Shown here piece after piece: positions 45,160-55,905 of a stretch of DNA of 64,000 bases. The stretch comes from Ectobius pallidus (lineage: Eukaryota; Arthropoda; Insecta; Blattodea; Ectobiidae): NCBI GenBank assembly GCA_964059195.1, contig CAXKWD010000007.1, positions 62,806,705-62,870,704 on the forward strand. The letters run 5' to 3'. How positions within the stretch are numbered: the stretch's first letter is position 1; each line of letters begins with the position of its first letter. Both the position numbers and the translations under genes were made by a program. Under the pieces are notes generated by a model. That model worked only from the letters and a program-made list of their open reading frames with translations. It did no database searches and was not told where the DNA came from.

Positions 45160-45232
45160 TAAGGATTGAACCCTGACCCCACACGTTCAATTCTGATGTC
45201 TTGACCATTACGCTATTGCAAACAGATGAGAA
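45160..45232 (-). repeat. tRNA-like sequence, probable SINE head
   Basis: The minus strand reads TAGCGTAATGGTCAAGAC (A-box-like) and GGTTCAATCCTTAGTGGG (B-box-like) with tRNA spacing. Confidence 0.45.
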
Positions 45233-45618
45233 TAGTGTACATAATTCTGATGAGATTGTAATATCCAAGCTTGAAAATAAGATTAAGCCAAAGTTATTGA
45301 CTTTGCACTACAAGTACCAATATTATAAAATAAAATCTTTAAAAAATGCTCCTTGAATAAACATATTCCTCGCGAATTTATTCATTATTAATATTATAAG
45401 AATTTGCAACCAAGAATATGGCGGATGTGAGGCATATAGCCACAGCCTTCTTTATATGTTCGTTTTGGAACAAAACTGATTAAATAATCAAGAAAATACA
45501 TGGATAGACAAGGGGCAGGTGTGAAGCTAACCTTAAGTCTTCCTGTACATGGGCATATGCTTGTTCGTGATTCTTTATCAAATACCACCCATGTTTTTTT
45601 TTTATTTGACCGACTGTA

Positions 45619-46100
45619 CTTACTTATTACTTACTTACTTATGTAATTAATTACTCATTGGTAATAGACAATTCCTAAGCAAGCTAAAGGAATATTATCT
45701 CTTTTATGACTCAGAGGTTCATTGCTGCGCTTACCTGAGCCTGCCATTCAACCCTATTCTGTACTAACTCCATCCAACCATCCCTCGCAAATCCTACTTC
45801 CCTTAAATCTATTCTAATATTGTCCTCCCACCTACGTCTAGGACTTCAAGTAGTCCTTTTCCTTCGGGTCTCCAAATCAATATTTTTTAGATATATCTTT
45901 CCTCCCCCATGAGTGCAACATGTCCAGCCCATTTCATCCTTCGTTATTTAATTACCCTAACTATATCTGGTGACGAATACAGGTTGTGAAGTTTATCATT
46001 ATGCAGTTTTCTCCAGTCCCCATTTTCATCTCTCTTAGGCCCAAATATTTTCCTAAGCACCCTGATTTCGAACACTCAGATTATGTTCTTCCCGAAGAGT
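45619..46100 (-). pseudogene. LINE reverse transcriptase 3' fragment, same family as 4366-4625
   Basis: The minus strand, in several frames, encodes pieces such as RRMKWAGHVALMGEE, RPEGK and VEWQAQVSAAMNL, the end of a LINE polyprotein, with many stops. The 3' tail is (TAAG)n, and part of it lies on the far side of the TA-flanked insertion, at 34535-34557. Landmarks align with 4366-4625. Confidence 0.7.
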
Positions 46101-46519
46101 AAGCAACCATGGGGGATATTCAAAAAAAGTAGGCATGAAGTAAGAGCATCTTCTTGCTGAGAAGTGTAGTCACTCACAAGTCATATGCATAAAAAATTGT
46201 TGCGACAGAGTACTACCTGCTCAGAGCAGAAAGTACATACTTCGGCAACCCACGCGGAACATGCACCTGCATAAACAAAGCTAAGAAAACAAACAAGGGT
46301 GTTCATAGAGCAGGGCATTTAAATCACAGCCACATCAGCATAAAGAGGAGGATAAATAATCCTATCTTGCTGAAGTTTTAAAACATAATACTTTCTTTGT
46401 TTTTTTTATTTCAAAATCCCAATAATTGCTAGTAGTTCGATTGAGAAGGAAAGCAGCAATGAAAGTAGTTCTTACGTATATAAATTCGAAATTAGGCTTC
46501 AATTTCAGGGAAGTCTAAG

Positions 46520-46810
46520 CAGGGGTGGATCCAGAGAGACATTTCGAGGAGGGAACCAAAGTAGTGAGTGAAGTTTTTACTCATAAAAATTAATTATTCC
46601 CAGTATACAGTTGAAATCAAAATGAACACTTCGGCATTTTATTACAAATGTATTTCAAAATAATGAATGTCGTTGTTTTAATTCAAGTATTTGGGTTATG
46701 TTGTCTTTACAAAATTTATTAGAAGGCTGACCGTTTCAAATCTGTGCTTAATGTTACAAATTTTGGGGGAGGAAATTTCCCCCATTTCCTCCTCCGTGGA
46801 TCCGCCCCTG
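46520..46810. mobile_element. hAT-type MITE
   Basis: Ends CAGGGGTGGATCC (46520) and GGATCCGCCCCTG (46810) are flanked by perfect octamers AGTCTAAG (46512-46519 and 46811-46818). Confidence 0.9.
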
Positions 46811-47050
46811 AGTCTAAGTACAAAAAGTACAAATCGTGAAAACCAGGATAAAATAAAACACACATGGAGAAAACTGGGAACAAACCCAAGTTTTGAATGA
46901 GTAGAAGAAATAATTCCAGGAAATAATAGAGCATGAAACAAACCCATCAATCAGCAAATTTCAACAGTACAATATAAATGAGATAATTATTTTCGTAATA
47001 TGTAAGAATTAGTTTTTAGAAGTTTACAATAATAATCACTACCTTATAAT

Positions 47051-49635
47051 TAGAGCTAGGAATTTTAGGTGCAAAAATTTGATTAAAAAGGTGCAAAAAA
47101 GGTGCATTAATTTAGCTAAAAAAGGTGCAAATTTTTTTTTACAAATGTGTAAATTTCACATGTAATTAATAAATAAGTACCAAATCCAATTTTACATCAA
47201 ATTAGTAAGGACACAAAATTCACTTGTTACTGAGGTCACAAGTCCAGAAAACCGTTAAAACAGATAATATTCAATATTTCAATGTTTTTTTTCACTGAGA
47301 CTGCACCTTCGGTCACTAAGGAAATACTTATATGTTGAAAAAGAACGTTCAACATCAACAGACACAAGTGGTGCATATTTTGTTAGCAGTCGATAATTGA
47401 AATCCTTGTTCGTTGCAACATCCTCAACAACAGGGTTTTTGGCTAAGCTCTGTTCTAATTTTTTCTTTCCAATCCCCTCCAGTGCTTTCTTCACATCCAT
47501 CAGAACAGTCCATTGTGAATCTTTCTCAACACTGCTCCTCCAATCTTGTAATGGCAGTAGTCAGGAAAGAGTAACCATGCACAATAAAAAGTTCATCTTG
47601 CAACTCCTGTTTACCTGCTAGTTCTCTGGCCTTTTTTACAGCCAAAGAATCATTTGGTATTTCATATAAGAAATCACACATAGCCTTAAAATTGTTACAA
47701 ATAAACACTGCAGCCTTTAGCCAAGTACCCCATCTAGTAAGAATTGGAGAAATTGGAAGAGGAAGTCCTGTAACTTCTACATACTTTTGTATCCTAGCAG
47801 GAGCCTTTTTTGAGCAATTTTTTAATGCAAGACAGAAATCCATTTGCATATGAATATTCATATTTTATTGCCTCACACACTCGATGCAATGCGTGTGCAA
47901 TACAGGTAACATGTCTTAGATTAGAGTACATAGGCTTAAGGTTGGTGATAGCCAATAACATGTAAGATGCTTGATCTGTAAGTACCAGCCACACTCGATC
48001 ATATTCTATACCATCGGGCCACAGTACAACACATGCATTGTTGAAACTTTGCATCACACTAGCATTGTTTGTTTTGTTCAAAAAGCATGTTTTCAACAAC
48101 ATGAGTTTCACTTGCTTTCCATTTAGGGGTGCTACTAAAATGTTTAGAACATGTCTCATCTGTCTGTCAGTGGTTTCATCTAATATAAAGTATACTGGAT
48201 TTTCACCTACTACTTGCCTGATCTGTTTTAATTTTTCTTCATGCAAAGGCTGAAGATATGATTTCCGTAAGGTGCTCTCATCTGGGATAGATTTCCCAGT
48301 ATATTTTTTTCAAATATACTTTCATAACAGGGTTGTTAAGCTTGGAAAGAGGAATACCACATGCCACAAATGTCTTTGCTGTATCGTTAAAAAAATCATT
48401 TTTATTTTCTGAACTCGAAGAAGCAAACGCCTCGCCAATAAATTGTTGTCGCACTCCGTTTTTACTATATTGCAGTTCCTTATTCTTCACGTGTTTTGCA
48501 CTACCTACATGCTGCATAATACGATTACGTTGATGTTTTTCATCAATTGTTATTGAAACTTCACAAACATTGCACCTCAGAACAGACCCGTCACTCTGAA
48601 TTCCATCTTCACTAAACTGTCTAGCAATGTCACGTAGCTTCCCGGTGTTCAGTTTTTTCGGCATACTGGTAACACAGGAAAATAACAGACCGTACTAGTC
48701 AAATGTTTATTTTCAACTGAATTGGCACTGATAGCTGCGTGGTTCCCACCTCCCTTTCCCATACAATAGCTTTCGTCTAACGAGACTCCACTGAAGCGAA
48801 AGTAATCCTTGCGTTTCTTTTTAAAGCGGAGCATTTTGCTGCAGCAGCGCTTTACCCCCACTCTACCTGCCCGTGCAGCGAACTCAAATCTCGCTTTACG
48901 ACTGCTGCACGGTTTCGCTGCACGAACTGTCATGGCGGACTAGGTGATCATCGAAAATTTCCTTGATGGATTTAACATCATTGTTCAAAATCCCGAGTAC
49001 GACCGCCTTCTTTGGCACAGTTAGTATCATGTGATTTTACCTGTATTTCATATTGTACAATAATTATTATTCCCATTCCCGTATAATTGTTATTTTCACG
49101 TGTCTTAACAATGTTAATAGGGATGTAAACATTGCCGGTGTCATCCAGCATGCTCTCAGCTGATCGACTTTGCCGTTCTTTTTTGTCTGCAGCGGTCGTA
49201 AAGCGCTTTACAGTTTTGCTTTAAAAAGAAACGCACAGGAAGTGATGCGGTGTTGTCAGTTGTCACAGATTTTCGTTGTTCCTAATTGAGGAACGATTTT
49301 TTAAAGCTAGATCTGTGCTTTTACAAGTTTTTGTATAAGCATTACAATTTATGTTATAATTGTGCATATTTTATGAAAGCATATTTGAAGAAATATAAAA
49401 AAATATATTATGGCATGGGAATAAAATGCATCCATTGAGCCAAAAAAAAGTTTTAAAAGGTGACAAAATTAAGAAAAGGTGCAAAAAGGTGCTTGCATCG
49501 GAAAAAAGTGCAAGTAGGTGCAGTCAAAACACAGGTAGGTGTGTTTGTTTAATGTTTTATTTGCAAGACCAGTTTATTTAGACATTATAATAGGAAAAAA
49601 AAATTAAGGTGCAGCACCTAAAATTCCTAGCTCTA
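47051..49635 (-). mobile_element. hAT transposon with decayed transposase
   Basis: Inverted ends TAGAGCTAGGAATTTTAGGT and ACCTAAAATTCCTAGCTCTA are flanked by perfect octamers CTTATAAT (47043-47050 and 49636-49643). The element is 2585 bp with a transposase on the minus strand. Its 5' leader (48700-49260) has CTGCAGCG and AAGCGCTTTAC motifs also found in the unrelated-ended hAT at 34735. Confidence 0.92.
47279..48664 (-). pseudogene. hAT transposase with BED finger, three frameshifts
   Basis: ATG at 48664 starts MPKKLNTGKLRDIARQF; a BED-type finger follows (CNVCEVSITIDEK, then MQHVGSAKHVKN), resembling the CGGBP1-like group. The core reads NPVYFILDETTD (first catalytic Asp), LVLTDQASYML and CIAHALHRVCEA, then PILTRWGTWLKAAVF. 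The C-terminal dimerisation part is SVDVERSFSTYKYFL. Reading frames change near 48290 (A run), near 47825 (A run) and near 47530. Each half-gene is otherwise open, so decay is recent. It would bind the element's ends and excise it. Confidence 0.85.
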
Positions 49636-49899
49636 CTTATAATACAAGTATTCACACAAAACTTTAAGTGACGTAATATAATAAATGAAAATATTTATTT
49701 CCATAATATTTTAGGATTAAATTAGTTTAATGAAAACTCACTATAACATAATTACAACATTAAATATACCGGTAATTAGTATTTTTAAAATGTGATATCA
49801 AACATTCATATAACTCCCTCTACCCTTAACATAGCCTAGTCCAGTGTAGAGCTGAATTGCAGTAGTGCGCATTCACTTGTATCAGCCTCATTTCCAAGT

Positions 49900-50550
49900 C
49901 GCATTATTCGACAGGCAAGACCAAAAAATCTAAGTCTATGTATAAAATGAATGGCTTATAACTAGCCTTCAGAGAATTTATTTTGGAGAAGTTTTTCAAA
50001 TAATAGTTTTAGCACTTAGTATAATATATTATAGTAGGCCTACAAATGAGCCTTTAAAATCGTTAAACCTATTTCGAGAAAATTAAGAAAAATGAAATTT
50101 TCTTCAAATAAAGTGCTTGTAAAAATGAAAAGAAAGTCGTTGCCGTAGGCCTACCTCGTGTCGCATCCCTGAAGGATACACAATCCAAATAAAATCTTAA
50201 TAAATGCACTCGCATACTTTTGTATAGCCTAAGGGTGGCAATACACCTTTCTTCAAATTCTGATTTAGAATAATAGGCCGTGTTGCAGAGAATAGGTATT
50301 CAGTTGTATTAGATTGATGCAAAGCTTTATCGTTGACCAGGCAAAATTGAGTTTCTTTGAACGATGCCTGCCTTGTAACTACCCGTCAGAGAATTTTTGA
50401 AAAAAAAAAAAAGTATTTCAAATAAACGTTTAGCTCTTAGCATAAGAACCTCAAATACAAAATTTAAACAAAATCGTTTCACCTGTTTTCGAGAATGTTG
50501 CAAAAACCGAACTTTTCTTTGTGTGAAGTGGCCAATCTTTGTGTCACATC
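49900..50550 (+). repeat. Diverged direct duplication
   Basis: CAGAGAATTT, CAAATAA..GTTTAGC and AAATCGTT...TTTCGAGAA landmarks at 49970-50090 recur in order at 50387-50500, about 400 bp apart. No function seen. Confidence 0.45.
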
Positions 50551-50599
50551 CCCAAAAGATACCAAAAAGATACCGGAGCCAGCCAATTTGACATGGATT

Positions 50600-50800
50600 T
50601 TTTTAATTTTATTTTTTATTTTTAAGTGAGTGCGCGATTGTCAAGGTATCACAAATCTGTAGTTCTGCTGACGATGGTCGATTTTAATCTGATTAGAAAA
50701 ACTTATTTTCTGCATATCATAATTGCAATTATAACTGATTCAACAAAAACATACTGGCACTTTGTTATGTCAGTTTACCTGATTTTATTATTATTCTAAT
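50600..50800 (+). repeat. Dispersed repeat, copy 2 (pair with 7040-7330)
   Basis: GCGCGATTGTCAAGGTATCAC, TTCTGCATATCATAATTGCA and GTTTACCTGATTTTATTATT match 7040-7330 in order. Confidence 0.5.
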
Positions 50801-51250
50801 TGTAACATTTGAATGCTACATTCGTAAAGAATAATATGCAGAAATAAAATACACACTAAAAAGTTTGAATATTGAATTGTTTGGTAAGATGTCCCTTTTT
50901 TGTTGTTTTTTGTTTTACTATCTGGTCACTCTGAATAAGTATCATATTATTATGCAAAAATAATTTAACAAATTTAGGATATGATCAGATCTTCTGTTTA
51001 CACCAAGAACACCAAATGAAATGACTGGCATTAGTCAGCCTACTCACAGATTCCTTCAACCTTAGATTCAAAGATTTGGAGTTGAAAAAAAAAAAAAAAA
51101 TGAATCAGTAGATTTAATCTTTTATATGGTTTGACTTGACACATTTTTCACACTTTGTTGCTTCACTTACCATTATTTTGGTTGATAATGTTTCAAGGAT
51201 CGCCATCCTCATTTTCAAATAAATTATTAACTGCCAAATCACTTGGGTAG

Positions 51251-51870
51251 GGTTACCAGATTCCTTATTGAGCATGACATGTCCTTAGATTTTAAGGGTG
51301 TCCTGGCATCCTTATTTATTTTTCAAATCCCGCAATATGTCCTTGTTTTTGTATAAGCAATTTTTTTAACAACTGAAAAAGGATACACACTTGTGCACAT
51401 TTCACTTTTATTATTACCGGTATTAACCCCTTTTTTGTTATAATCTCTTTAGATTAAACTTTTAAATTAAATCCTGCTGTTTTAAGTAATGATCAGAATG
51501 TTATGGAATATTAACTACTGCATTATTCTGCTACTTTTATTTTATGCGTTCAGTTCATAAATGGGGAAAAGAAAACGCAAGTTTACTGCCGAGTTGGAGA
51601 TGGGATACAAAATGCTTTAAAAAAGAGTAATTCTGATGAGGAAGCTGATTGTTTATTTGGCAAAGCTGAGTCATATATCTTATGTTGCCTCACCTTAGGC
51701 TGGCAGTATGGATAAGAATGTCATACAGACTCTGATGGGAATAAATTTAAACTGCTGGATAAATGTAGGCCTCAAAAACAGAGCCATTCAATAATTTTAA
51801 TGTGTCCTCCTTTTGTCCTGTCTTTTTAATCTCATATGTCTTTTCCAGCCGTAACCAACTGGTAACCCTA
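51251..51870. mobile_element. Probable hAT relic
   Basis: TAGGGTTACCAG (51248 region) and CTGGTAACCCTA (ending about 51870) are inverted. Inside, the + strand has GKRKRKFTAELEMGYKM followed by a stop and KKSNSDEEADCLF-type sequence in a shifted frame, like the N-terminus of a finger-containing hAT protein. Flanking octamers match only partly. Confidence 0.5.
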
Positions 51871-52054
51871 CTCTCAGGAAGATCCTGATATGTACCTGGT
51901 GGGCTTCTTATGATCTTCATGATCGGATTGTCTTCTTCCATTAGCCTATTTCAAAATTCATCAATGGCTTTTCAAATTTGTTAATATAAGTATTTGTTTT
52001 ATTTTTATTTTTATATATTTCAATATATTTATTATAATATATTATATTTATACA

Positions 52055-52926
52055 TGAGGGTATATCAATAAATAACTGGACTGATTTAATTGTATTTAAA
52101 TAAACCACCCTGGAGCTCAATGGCTGCTAGCCATGGAAGGGTGAATCCTTCGTCTAAGCAGTGCTGTGAATCCCAGTCATGCAGAACAATTTAGTTAGGA
52201 GTTAGACTGGATATCGCAGGTCTACTGCACCCAACAGGGAACTGAAATTGTAGCAATGCACATTGATAAAGTTTTGTGTTCTTCTAGACAAAACTCCTAC
52301 AGGAACCTTAGAAATGGTGCAGCAAGCATATAAAGACCATGCTTTAGGCACAAACGTTTCAAAGAGGGTTATGAAGACCTTCAAGATCCTCCATGTCCTG
52401 GAAGACCTGTAACAGCAAAATCGGAAGTTAACATCAACACAGTTGACGCAATTTTGCAAGAAGATCATCGCATAACAATTGCAAAGGTTGCACATATAAT
52501 GAATTTGTCTTTAGGAACCAGATCTTGCCAGGACAGGATGGATCTTGCACCAAGACATTCCGCCAGTTCATTGAGCGCGTGCAACTCATGATGTCATCAA
52601 AGAATTGGGCATTGAGATCATGCCTCATCCACTGTATTCTCTGGATCTCACACCTAGTGATTTTCACCTCTTCCCTAAAGTGAATAAGGAGCTATGTGGT
52701 CGCCATTTTCAAAGTGATAAGGAGTTCAACAACGTTGTCATGGGTATAATGAACAGACTGTCAAAAAAGGGGTTCAGTGAGTGTTTCGAACAATGGGTAA
52801 ATCATTGGAATAGTTGTATTTCATCAGATGGAGAATACTTCAAAAGTTTGCAAGTAAATTTGAATGAAATAAAGCCATTATGTGTTAATTACAAAATTAG
52901 TCCGGTTATTTATTTATACACCCTCA
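52055..52926 (+). pseudogene. Decayed mariner transposon
   Basis: Near-palindromic ends TGAGGGTATATCAATAAATA and its counterpart ending ACCCTCA (52926) enclose 872 bp. The right flank is TA; the left flank reads CA, suggesting a mutated TA. Fragments of a mariner transposase are readable on +: GRPVTAKSEVN-like sequence near 52410 (shifted frame), HPLYSLDLTPSDFHLF (catalytic third Asp region) near 52625 and GEYFKSLQ near 52840. Much of the catalytic centre is deleted. Confidence 0.75.
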
Positions 52927-52945
52927 TATTTTATATATATATATA

Positions 52946-53642
52946 CAGTGAGTCCCACGCAAGAGTTGGCCAATGACGCGGGTTTCTGCATCGTGGCTGG
53001 CACAGCTCCAACTCCCGAGCGATCGGGTGAAATATCTACGCTAATAATGCCGCGGTCGGTGTAATGATTTAGGTTCTCACATTTACAGTTAAAATTACAA
53101 TGAAAATAACCACGTACCTCATCACAAGAGATGTTGGAAATGTTCTCCTCTTGCATCCACACAATACTGTCACCTTTTTAGGAAATTTTCTTTCATGCGC
53201 ATAAGTTCAGCTTCCGAGATAGAGTTAATTTCTTTTGTGATATTGTCTTTAAGTTCTTCTTATTTATGGGAAATTGACCTATACACTTTATTTTTCAAGT
53301 TTCCCCATAAATAATATTTACATATTGTTAGAAGAACTTAAAGACAATATCACATAGGCCTATCACAAGAGAAAGTAATTCTGTCTTGGAAGCTGAACTT
53401 ATGCGTGTGAAAGAAAATTTCCTAAAAAGGTGCCAGTATTGTGTGGATGCAAGAGGAGAACATTTCCAACATCTCTTGTGATGAGGTACATGGTTATTTT
53501 CATTGTAATTTTAACTGTAAATGTGAGAGCCTGAATCATTACACCGACCGCGGGATTATTAGCATAGATATTTCACCCGATAGCTCGGGAGTTGGAGCTG
53601 TGCCACCCGCGTCATTGGCCAACTCTTGCGTGGGACTCACTG
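52946..53642. mobile_element. Snap-back palindrome derived from a Tc1-like element
   Basis: CAGTGAGTCCCACGCAAGAG at 52946 is repeated inverted to 53642, with TA on both sides. The arms, each about 320 bp, are near-complete inverted copies with a short central loop around 53265-53320. Each arm, read towards its own end, encodes the last 30 or so residues of a Tc1/mariner-type transposase: LMRVKENFLKRC then GEHFQHLL and a stop. The left arm has a TGA in place of the Cys codon. Confidence 0.85.
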
Positions 53643-54023
53643 TATATATATATATATGGAAATGTATTTTAATATTTATTTTAAAATTTGAAGTTTCATT
53701 GATTAATTTTTATATACCGGAAGAAGACAATCTGAGCAAGAAGTTCATAAAAAATGTCACCAGATGTGCATCAGGATCTTCCTGAGAAAGATCTGGCAGT
53801 TAACAATTTATTTGAATATGAAGATTAGGATCCTGGAATTATGTCTTACCAAAATAATGGTAAGTGAAGCAACAAAGTATGTATAGTGAATTCATATGAT
53901 AGACATCAATAATAATATTACTAGGGAAATAGCTCAGTGAAGTCTTGAAATCTGCAGCAAGAATGAATATGGAAATATGCACACTAACTTCACTGTTCAG
54001 TACATTTACTCAGAGTGATATTT

Positions 54024-54133
54024 TCAATGGGTGTTCCCATCATCATCAGTTGGTTCCGACTGGTCATCTGGTGGCAGGTGGATGAACTTGTTGATCTGAG
54101 TTCCCTGGATGATGATGGGGATACCCATTGAAA
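54024..54133. repeat. Small hairpin
   Basis: TTCAATGGGTGTTCCCATCA and TGATGGGGATACCCATTGAA are inverted around a 58-bp loop. It could be a tiny fold-back element. Confidence 0.45.
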
Positions 54134-54605
54134 TGTTCATTCTGGGCAAATATACCTAATAGTGAAGTTAGTGTGGATATTTCTGAACTCAATCTTGCTC
54201 ATATAATAGATTAAATTTATAACAGTCGCTTCACTGTGTAAGTTCCATAATACCAATATAGAGGTGAATTAATAGAATATCCTGAATTGAGGAATGCAAA
54301 TTGACCAGATTTTCATGTAAGTACAATTAGATTTGCAAGCCAAGCCATAGCAAATACAAAGCTAATGCAACCCATAGAAAACACATGTCAGAAGTTTCTA
54401 TTTAACAGTGATGTAGAAGGGGTCAATTAGGGATGTATCTTTGTAGTCGGATGAAAATGTTTAGAAGTAATTTGTACACATTTCATTTTCCTTTAGTTTA
54501 ATATGTTATACAAAAACTATTAATTAAATATGTATTATATGTCCTGCTTTTATAGCATTAATACATTTATCTAAAGTAATGTTTTTTCTTCTTCTTCTTT
54601 TGCAG

Positions 54606-54659
54606 CTGTTACAGGAATCTATCATGAAACTACTTCCAGCATCTCAAGAGAACACTGAG
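54606..54659 (+). CDS. Host-gene exon (third visible), tentative SHLD2-like
   Basis: A 54-nt exon, phase 0 to phase 0, lies between a strong acceptor (TTCTTCTTCTTTTGCAG) and a donor (GAG|GTATGT). It reads LLQESIMKLLPASQENTE, continuing directly from VKVK of the exon at 33735. An amphipathic helix at the end of an OB fold would fit. It is 20.7 kb from the previous exon. Short length alone would not justify the call; phase and sequence fit with the upstream exon do. Confidence 0.58.
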
Positions 54660-54777
54660 GTATGTTCTAATAAAAACAGAGTGACTTATTATGTGAGAAA
54701 AGTGGAAATTAAATGAAAGTTAAGTTCACCTCTGTGAGCAGAAGAAAACCGTGAGAAAACTCAGATTGGCGGGTGAC

Positions 54778-54842
54778 AGATTTGAACTCTCGATCTCCTG
54801 ATTATTTCAAGCTCAGCCTTCTGACTCAATCTAATTTTTCTT
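54778..54842 (-). repeat. tRNA-like sequence, probable SINE head
   Basis: The minus strand has a B-box-like GAGTTCAAATCTGTC preceded by GTCAGAAGGCTGAG. The A box is weak. Confidence 0.3.
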
Positions 54843-55891
54843 GAAGGGATACAAAAATGTGTACTTCTTTAATAGCATACTCATTAACACAAAATGTTTT
54901 ATCTTCAAATAAATAAAAATTTCACTTCTAAAAGTATCACTTTCAGTGAATAAAAAGTTCACTTCTCAGAATGTCTGGCATGTCTTTTAAGACAGTGAAG
55001 GTAAGCAGAAACGTAAGTCTAACTCTAATGTTTTATCTGGTTGTAAAAATCATTACTGAGAACAGAATACTTAAACCTAAAGAACATAAGAATGGTCACC
55101 ATTACATAAAAAGATGAGTGTGTAAGAAATATGCTATAGTTAAGGACCCACAAAAGTTAAGGTTCTTTTATCTAGAAAAGTGGTGTTATTTCCTATAAAA
55201 AAAGGGGGGAATTACTTTCTTAAGAAACCAAGGTTATTTTGAACATTATCGTTACATTATAGTAGGCCTAAAAAGACAAGCTTGAACACATATTCTTCCC
55301 TCAAAAGAAAGCATTGTAGCTACTGTTTTTTCTCTTTCAAATTGGTTCTTTTGTCTCTTAAAACATCGTTTTAATTTGAAAGAAATCTTTCTGAATCTAC
55401 ATTACTATCAGGAAACCAAAGTGCCTTTTCCAATCTTTAAAAATAAGTAAAATAGAACCGAAGTGCCGAGCTTGAGATTGGGACTGTTCGTGATTTCTCA
55501 TTGAGGCTGAGATCTGCAGTATTCAGTTTTATACATGGGTCTCACCCTACTAGCTAATGGTTGAATACATGGAGGAAGGTTCAATGGAGCAGTTCATGGT
55601 CACTTAGTTGGTTTATCTATGGCAATTCGCCAGCATACACCACCGGTGGCCATTGCTTCCTGTTCCTCTCATTGAAATTCAATGCAGCCGGTTTGTCTAT
55701 GATGATGACTGCTGGCAATGATCACTGGGGTCGACAGTGTTCACGTATAGTTGTTTTTGAGGCAATCAGCCAATAATAACTGCACATTATGAAGAAAAAC
55801 AAAAAGATGGCCATTTTGTGCTAAGATGTCACAAGAGGTTGCTGGATTGATAGAAAAAAAAAACAAGTAAGTGTTCAAATAAATTCTAGTT
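54843..55891. other. Intronic stretch without recognised features
   Basis: AT-rich; TAGGCCTA once near 55264. No exons, inverted ends or motifs seen. Confidence 0.45.
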
Positions 55892-55905
55892 AGCTGTTTG
55901 ACGTG

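Larger units (their letters stand above)
34558..45616. mobile_element. TA-flanked Tc1/mariner-type inverted-repeat element, heavily invaded
   Basis: CAGTCGGTCAAATAAAAAAA at 34558 and its reverse complement ending at 45616 are flanked by TA (34556-34557 and 45617-45618). Outside them, both flanks are ACTT-type repeats that would join into one LINE tail if the element were removed. Its own sequence is only 34558-34734 and 44890-45616; the rest is a hAT and its contents. No transposase was seen. Confidence 0.72.

Noticed and set aside
52914..53785. Paired ORFs beginning MWMQEENISNISCDE in both palindrome arms
   Set aside because: They are the off-frame reading of the Tc1-like transposase end; the frame with the conserved ENFLKRC and HFQHLL end is the meaningful one.
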